From contig OU744732.1 of assembly GCA_916613615.1 (NCBI GenBank), forward strand, positions 57,620,727 through 57,684,726: 64,000 nt of DNA, written 5' to 3'. The stretch is from Steromphala cineraria. Its lineage: Eukaryota > Mollusca > Gastropoda > Trochida > Trochidae. How positions within the stretch are numbered: position 1 is the stretch's first letter; the number at the start of each line of letters is the position of its first letter. Below are positions 57,160 through 64,000 of the stretch, in pieces. The notes below the pieces were generated by a model. The model was not told where the DNA came from and searched no databases. It saw nothing but the letters and a program-made list of their open reading frames with translations. A program made the translations under genes and the position numbers.

Positions 57160-58590
57160 TTGATGACGAACCTATTGTCTTCAGTTATGCAAAAATACGC
57201 ATTCGAGCGCAAAACAGCTTGATATACATGTCAAACGTCAGTTCTGTCCCTTTGCAAGGAGGTTTCGTGTGATTATCTTGTGTCCATTTACATAAAAGGT
57301 TGTTCAACCAAATTAGCAAAGCTAAGAGTTACTCTTACGACAAGCACAAGAAACCTGTTAACGAGTGTATTTGTTTTAATGATGATCAAAATATATTGAT
57401 TGATATATTTGTAAGCACGCAATCTGAAATTAGGCAGACGTCATTTTCGTTTGGTGCCAATCTTTGTATTGGACCCACAATTAACAGAATCATTTTTCAA
57501 AATATAAATATAAATCAATATAACCCATAATTAATATCAGGTTTGCTCAACAAACAAAAACAATTTACCCTAATTATTGTCCATGCAAAAAAGTCACAGT
57601 TCGGATCATCTGGGTGCAATGGAGCCAAAGAAATGTGCGTAAATTGTACAAACAGAAAGTGTTTTCAAATGTTTTATATATGTATTTTATCAAGATAGAA
57701 CATGTGTTTGGATAAATAGATATATGAAACCACATTGTGTGTGGATATTGAGGAGCAATGCAATATTAAGGAAAAGCCAACGGTATTTGTCGCTATGACG
57801 CTTTCAGAACATGACATGATATCAACCAATAATCAGATCTAATACAACTTGTTATGGTGTTAATTGCTTGTTAATGAAAAAATATCCTCATTTTAAAGGG
57901 AAATATTATTATTTACTTTCCCTCTATCATGTCATACAGAAACACTATTTTGGATACGTTTATCTTGATTTGGGTTCCAGCTTTGTTATAGTGCAAACAA
58001 AACTCCCTGACACTTACACTTTGTAATTCGGAGATGATGTTAATCTAATATAAGCTAAGAAAATCATCATTAGGGATATCTTGAGTGGAATGCACAGAAA
58101 AAAACTTGTTTTCATTGGTTGTGTAACATATGCGGTTCCTTTGATCCGAATCTTTAGGAAAGATGAAGCATTGTCTATTTACTGTTAGAGACTGTTTCTT
58201 GTCCTGTCTTCACAAGGGTGATATAATTTGGAAAGGCGCTTAGACCATATCTCCTTAACTGTTACACTGAATGAATATTCTGTAACTTTGTAACTTTTAA
58301 ATTCCCTACTATGTAAATATTGTACATATCAATTTATAATGTATTTGTATTCTGATTTTGTAATCTTCGGTTTTTACTGGAGAAAATAAAGAATCTCTCT
58401 CTCTCTCATCACATGTGCCAAGATAAAGGACAAGATTGTCAAATGTTTGTGCAATGGACACCAAAGACTTGAATACGTTGATAAAGGTCCATATTATACT
58501 TATTTATCTTATAAAGGATCCATAATTGTAATTCAATACATTTCTTTGGACTATGTAAGGAATGTATGAGATAAAATATTTCCTATTGCA
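57160..58590. mobile_element. Block-B-specific insertion ending in a LINE-like tail
   Basis: Block A runs without this stretch (GCTTGAAGAAATTGCAAGGC at 48940). Near its right part, GAGAAAATAAAGAATC followed by (TC)n at 58382-58410 looks like a retroposon 3' end on the plus strand. A 76-codon frame at 57300-57530 has no known motif. The exact ends are uncertain; part may instead be a deletion from block A. Confidence 0.5.
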
Positions 58591-59663
58591 AGGCAAGCTA
58601 TAATTACAAATGCACATATTTCCTTTTATTAACGCTCAAAATTTTAATAAACTAAGCAATTGGCATCTTACTTAAATGATTAAGAGTGTTGATTAAGAGA
58701 GAATGGCCGCATGTAGTATCACTTGTTACATGAAACATTGTTTTACGACTGTGGGTAATAAGATTAATACATAAATGAATACTTTTACGAAAACGTACAT
58801 GTATATATTTAATTGGTAATATTTGAAATTTGATTTCTTTAAAATATAAACAATACTTAATCTTAATCTTTAAAAACAAAACAAAAACGTGGAGCAGTGC
58901 ATTTAATGCTTCATTTACCACTCATACCTCTGGATTAAACCATTTGCAGTATTAATATTATTATATCAGTTTTGTTTGTAATCAATAAGGTGCTTGCGAG
59001 ATAGTTTTCAAGTTTTTAGTTCTATCATCAATATGTTATTTTCAAGAAGATAGCTGAAAAAGCACAAATAGCAACATAATTGTAGTACCAAATTATGAAA
59101 ACGCTATAGAGAATATAAGAATCACTTTAATTCAATCAGTACATGTAAGTCGATACATCCTTATTAGTCAGAAACATCAGGCAGATTGTTTGACAGAATT
59201 TGATTTCTTTATAATCTTCTATTGATGGCACATTAATTTTATTTACAGCATTTGAATCCGATTACGTTTACTTAGAAATTATTCGGAAGGGAAAAGGTGA
59301 TTTACTGTAGATAATAACATAAAAAAATCATCCTTCTAGTGAGACAATTTGATTGAATTTGTATTATATCCCCTGTTCATGAGTGTAATTTAGATAATGC
59401 TTAAGCTTCAGATAAGAATCTAGTCATTTGTTTGCATCATCGGCATCACAGAATTATGCGAATTACTGACACTACTTGTCTCAAGTTAATTTCATCATGT
59501 CACCTTTGTGACAAGTGAACTGATCTCGACCAATATGTGGAGAACTCTGATTTGTTAGAAGTTGGGTTTGAAAACAAAACCATTAACCTTTGGCATTAAC
59601 CTTTGATTGATACGCATACGTTTTTCCTACAAGACAGAAGTCAATCTGAGTTGTATCTTTATG

Positions 59664-59755
59664 GAGAGAGAGAGAAAGAGAGAGAGAGAGCGCGAGAGCG
59701 GGAGACGACAAAAGGAGAGAGGTAGAGGGTGAAGACAGAGGGAGAGGACTATACT
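59664..59755. repeat. (GA)n-rich low-complexity tract
   Basis: Imperfect GAGA repeat grading into mixed purine sequence, located where block A has only a short GATAGAGAAAAGG stretch (about 50022). Confidence 0.85.
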
Positions 59756-60534
59756 GACGAGCAAACGAAAGTTGTCACCTACTTTGATTGTCTCTAAAAT
59801 AAAATTCAAACTGTTTCATTATATGAATTTTTTTTACTCCATTTATGTGTGGTATATCATTTTAAAATTTAATTGCTGACAGTGCAAATCAACGAGTTAC
59901 AGTCTCTTAAGACCACCAGGGGTCCAAAATGTCATTTTCGTGCACCCTTAAAGGTGCTGTTTTCTTTGATTCCGTTTATATGTCACCAAGTTATTGTCAA
60001 CCTTAAATTGGGCGCATGGGAATTAACGTTCTTTACAAAAACTGTTTGATGACATCATGGGAAGAGCTTCCATATGGCATGACCATGCTTGAAAATCTGT
60101 TATCAGTCTTGAAACTTCGTAACAACTCGAATTGATGGAAGATATTTTAAGAATGGGTCTTAAGAATCGTTTGAGCTAAGATACCTAAACTCGGCATCAA
60201 ATTGAAACTTCCTCCCTTGGTTTGCACTTTTGATATATATTGGTACATATTTTGATATTATACATAAAGGTTTTCAATTAGAATATTACAACAACCCTAT
60301 TGAAATTGCAACTGACGTCTATAGCATTAAAGATACTAAGAACCAAAATCTCTCAGTTCACGATTGACTAACCGTTACATCCAATCGTCGGTGTATTATT
60401 ATTTCTGTATTACAAATCAAGATTTAAATGGTTATAATGGTCCACTTACAATATGCAATGTCCACCTGCAAAGCAGTTAATCAAAGCACTACATTTTACC
60501 ACCTTGGCAGGAATTTTACTATCGGTGCTGTCGA
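59756..60534. other. Non-coding part of block B
   Basis: Weakly similar to 50060-50730 in block A. No gene features seen. Confidence 0.35.
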
Positions 60535-60665
60535 TGCGCAGACGAATTTCAGGTGCCCATTTTACAGCTTGGTGATCTGAGTGCAATGTGGATCAAGTGC
60601 CTTGCCCAGGGACAGAAAACAGAATGAGTCCCAGGTCAAACATCGGGATTCGAACTCGGATGATG
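60535..60665 (-). mobile_element. Old tRNA-related repeat, block B copy
   Basis: TGCCCATTTTACAGCTTGG, CAAGTGCCTTGCCCAGGGAC, and GGGATTCGAACTCGG (B-box complement). Its presence in both blocks shows that it predates the duplication. Confidence 0.55.
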
Positions 60666-62319
60666 TGTGTGTTCACTAAAAAACATTTCGTGATACTTAA
60701 TAGATATAAGTGATAAAGAAAAGTATTATCGTCACAAAGAAAAGTAAATGTTTTTTCATTTAATTATTTTGTACGTATAACAATTGTTTGGTGTTTCATG
60801 TATGTTATGTATAGATAACAGTACAGTTTGGACACTGCAATATCCTTAGACTGCTGATGAAGTGAGGTAATAGCCTTGTGACGCTGTCAATTCTATGACG
60901 TCATAGCGTAATAGTGACCAATATACAAATGGACACTAAAAGTATATATTAAGACTTTACCAATCCATTATAAATCTCAGTTCTTCAAGACGAGTTCAGT
61001 TTGATAAAGCGGAAAGTATCAGGGTCCGTGTTTCAGTTTACCAAACATAGATTGGTAAATGTTAAGTCTAGACTCTCAAGTGGTTTAACCTGTATGTACA
61101 GACTTCAAATTGATAGCAACACGCAGTGCAATTCAATCTTCTTACTGACTTCCAAATGGACAGATCTGGACAGATTAATTGAAGCAGTGACACGATATTG
61201 GACTGTTTTAGAATTCCTTTTTTCGTTATGTGGAATATCAGAATATACCTAACCAAAAGTGATACACTCATGATTTGACATTTTCCGAAGACACAGAGCA
61301 TGGAATAAAGAATGAGGAATTTCCATCACAGATATAAATTATACTTTGTTTACAACGTTACAAGGCCATTTATGTTTGCAATAAATAAGTTGTTTTGTTA
61401 CACGTATTGCATAATGTATTACATGTATTGCATAATACTGTACTAATTTATCAAATTGAGGATTTTAACTTCCGTAAAGAAGTCTGATATAGTCAAATAT
61501 GTAGTTCAAGGTCTATGAATGAAATATAAGTCTGTACTTTTCAAATTTGATGTGTATATTTAATTCGAAACGATGTCCGAGTACATAATGAAGAAACAAC
61601 AGGAATTGGTACGTTAAACAATTTGGATTGAAATAAAAGAAGCAACAGTAAACAGAGGGTTGGATACAAAACATGAACGATACTTTCGTAACAAGTTCCT
61701 TTATTAAAAACATCTAAGATGAAGGGATTATTTTAGAAGTATTGAACATTATCATTCAGTAAAATGCTGTTAAGAACATACTCCAGATTAGTATGTGCAA
61801 TAATGAATGATAATAAATAATGATTGATGATGATGTGTTTTTCGAGCATACGTGATGAATTGTATAACACACAACAGTTGAAGCTATCTCGCTCCCACTG
61901 CGGCAGAGATAGATTACATGTAGGCTAGGAAAACTTATAAAGGTCATAAACTCAGTCTGATCTTTAAAGTTGTTTATATAAATAGTAAAATATAAGATTG
62001 CACAAGACGATAATCGTTACAGATATCGTTATCTAAGTGTTTTCATATGCGTAGGTCTGGGCTGAAATCACGATCTTACTGTCGCTCTTTTGATTTGGTG
62101 ATTTTAATCAATCAAAGTTGTCATTCAATTGACTGCAGGAATATTGGTTTTCTACTACAATAATCTGTTGCCATGATCTATGGATTTTCCTTAATAAAAA
62201 ACTGCATATGGATGTAAAATCTCACCATCAGTTATGATGACAGAAAATTGAAAATGTTCGTTATTTAAAGATATATACATACATATAAATATTCTCTTTT
62301 ATACAATATTACACCGATG
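60666..62319. other. AT-rich, no gene seen
   Basis: Contains one ATGACGTCAT palindrome (60896-60905). Frames of up to about 80 codons near 61001-61301 overlap on both strands without motifs. Confidence 0.35.
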
Positions 62320-62462
62320 GCAAAACAAGTGAGTTGGTTAGTTGTCGGTATGGGGGTGTTGCCTGACTCTGAGGGTGTTAGTTCGAATCTCACATGGGAC
62401 TCGGCCCGAAAAAGTACAAGAATCTGTACTATTTAAGACAGTGTGATCCCAAATATAACATT
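62320..62462 (+). mobile_element. tRNA-derived SINE, plus strand
   Basis: An A-box-like GTGAGTTGGTTAGTTG (62329-62344) and B box GTTCGAATCTC (62381-62391), then GTACAAGAATCTGTACT and GTGTGATCCCAAATATA. Same family as the minus-strand copy at 12966-13095. Confidence 0.72.
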
Positions 62463-62486
62463 GTTTTATACAATAGACTAAAGACT

Positions 62487-62612
62487 TCTCTGAGAGGCAT
62501 TTAGAAGTTGTAGGATGAATAAGGAAGAATTCTATGGATTTTTTCAACTTCTTCGTTACAAGGGAACTCCTAAAATAAAGAAGTTGAAAAATCCTTAAAA
62601 TTCTTCCTCGGG
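62487..62612. mobile_element. Foldback element related to 22342-22522
   Basis: It shares the lead CTTCTCTGAGAGGCATTTAG and an arm design built on CAACTTCTT/AATAAAGAAGTTG with the element at 22342. Arms AGGAAGAATTCTATGGATTTTTT and the right complement pair with a few mismatches. The SINE at 62320-62462 lies directly upstream. Confidence 0.7.
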
Positions 62613-62763
62613 AAGGACGAACAGCCGCCATGCTGTTTGGTGACGCAAAATCCTGACCGATATCTTAAATTCTACACAATATCATCTGCAGAAAGTTACT
62701 GTTTTTGGCCTTCTGCTTCAGGAGAAGAATTCGTAATCATCAGTCTTGGGTGAGCCTTCATCT

Positions 62764-63132
62764 TTAAAGTGACAGTAGCACGTTAAAGGGGGTATCCAAG
62801 ATGACGTCAGCAAGATGAAAATATATGGTTCCAATTGAAAAACAATGTATTTAAACTAAATGAAGCAGTAATCAATCAAACATTTTATGTAATGTTCAGC
62901 CACGTATTTTCTTTATATTACACAAAAATTAATTAAAGGTGTTCACAATTATGACCGCCAAACGACTTAATGTGAATCTTTATCATTTGGTTTCTGACTA
63001 TGGATAATTGTGTTTTTTTAATGAGATTTTTGACACTATCAAACTAGTACATTTAGCAATAACATATAATAATAATAATCAGTAAAAAAATAAAAATTAA
63101 AATGTTCAAAAAATGTGCTCCTGCTCCTTTAA
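62764..63132. mobile_element. TTAA (piggyBac-like) MITE, diverged copy
   Basis: The element is 62768-63128, ends AGTGACAGTAGCACG and GTGCTCCTGCTCCT, flanked by TTAA at 62764-62767 and 63129-63132. It matches the 48263 copy throughout (for example ATTGAAAAACAATGT) but is more diverged. Confidence 0.85.
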
Positions 63133-64000
63133 AAGTAACAGACATAGAACTCTATTCGCACAACTGATTGGTACTGGCTCGATTTGTTCACGTTGCTTTA
63201 AAATGAGAGAAATTCAGAAAGACACAATTCTTTCTTAGTTTAATCAGTAATTCCCAGCGTAGCAATATCCCTGAAGAACAAGGGCATTGAATAGAATAGT
63301 CACATTTAACGGATAATTGAAAGTTTACGTTGATTTCTTCCCCACCTTTTTAGAAAAAAAGGATAATTTAAAACTTTCAAACTGCAAATTTTGATTCGAA
63401 AATGTGTGTCCTACGCTAGGGCAATGAAGTTTAATAGCCGCTTTTAATAAAATCAATATGCTTTGTTTAGTTAAGAAACAACTCCCTTCTTAGTCAATAT
63501 GTTATTGGTTGATGCCCAAAGGCATCAACCTTATATTACTGTTGATATTTTCAAAGGTAAGTTGCGCCAATAACATGTGCTGTATCCAAATCAAATGACC
63601 AATGAACAGAGCAAAACATGCATTACGTCACCATGTGGGTAATGCAAAATATTTGGCACATTAAACTGTGGAATATTATTTCACTTTAAATGTTATATTA
63701 AAAGAGTAATAATATTTCATATTCAAGACCCTGATAAATGTTAACAGAGTCAATCAAAAACAAAGAAGAGTCTACATTTGTTCTAGATAAGGGCATTATT
63801 TTGCATTCAATAATCGCAAAATCCACTTTTTTTTATAACCCAGGCGATTTAATTTCGCTAATTTGGCTTGCCTGGCGAATTAAAAGGAATGTTTCTGTAA
63901 GTACGCTGGTGATATTGAAATAAGACTAATGTTTACTAATAGGTGGAGCATTTATTACCACGTTACAAGGTATAATAAACTGATTACGTCGAAAACATGT
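63133..64000. other. AT-rich end of the window, no gene seen
   Basis: One short perfect hairpin, GGTTGATGCC-caaa-GGCATCAACC (63517-63540). A 61-codon frame at 63738-63923 has no recognisable motif. Confidence 0.4.

Larger units (their letters stand above)
54960..60665. repeat. Duplicated block B (paralogue of 45740-50880)
   Basis: Collinear with block A at the anchors listed there. It lacks A's MITE, foldback and 170-bp element and has its own unmatched stretch at about 55100-55850 and an insertion at 57160-58590. Divergence is visible as many scattered substitutions and indels, so the duplication is not recent. Confidence 0.85.

Noticed and set aside
1..64000. A new defence or multi-gene system
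   Set aside because: No cluster of intact, co-oriented host genes exists here; nearly all coding potential is transposon-derived and broken.

Overview
The window looks like nuclear DNA from a marine invertebrate, most likely a bivalve mollusc. It is AT-rich, intron-bearing and dense in eukaryotic transposons: DIRS-type tyrosine-recombinase retrotransposons, a Penelope-like element, several non-LTR LINE pieces, tRNA-derived SINEs, and many TIR/foldback elements and minisatellites. There are no bacterial operons, rRNA genes or CRISPR arrays. The species assignment is inference from repeat content only.

Layout: (1) 1-5 kb holds a 176-bp satellite-like array, a SINE with an 11-bp target duplication, and the only host gene I can model, a three-exon minus-strand F-type lectin (fucolectin-like) gene at 1129-4997 whose large intron carries a TTAA-flanked element. 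(2) 5.2-12.7 kb is a GC-rich island of at least three decayed DIRS-like copies, one on the minus strand and two on the plus strand, head to head at about 8.76 kb. The two that should carry RT have both lost its catalytic part. (3) 13.4-15.4 kb is a 48-bp minisatellite with an internal 813-bp-offset duplication, followed by a scrambled fourth DIRS fragment (15.6-16.6 kb). (4) 16.6-24.2 kb is AT-rich non-coding DNA with foldback elements, a 112-bp tandem repeat and a piggyBac-like TTAA MITE. (5) 24.4-27.8 kb is a 5'-truncated LINE with a long open RT frame, flanked by direct repeats of about 611 bp. (6) 28-40 kb holds a SINE, long-TIR MITEs, a LINE C-terminal relic, a MULE-transposase relic, foldbacks and a 145-bp tandem-repeat element. 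(7) 40.5-44.4 kb is a broken Penelope-like element with two TIR elements nested in it, one with a clean 9-bp target duplication. (8) 45.7-60.7 kb contains two diverged copies of a segment of about 5 kb, plus a partial third copy; insertions present in only one copy expose their target sites. Two minisatellites (50.9-51.9 kb) sit at the end of the first copy. (9) 60.7-64 kb is AT-rich with a SINE, a foldback and another TTAA MITE.

The genes do not work together as a pathway. Apart from the lectin gene and one weakly supported exon-like family, coding sequence here belongs to transposons, nearly all inactivated. I found no convincing new multi-gene system. The most useful observations are the lectin gene model, the unusually long LINE target duplication, the paralogous empty site for a TTAA element, and the nested and mosaic transposon structures.
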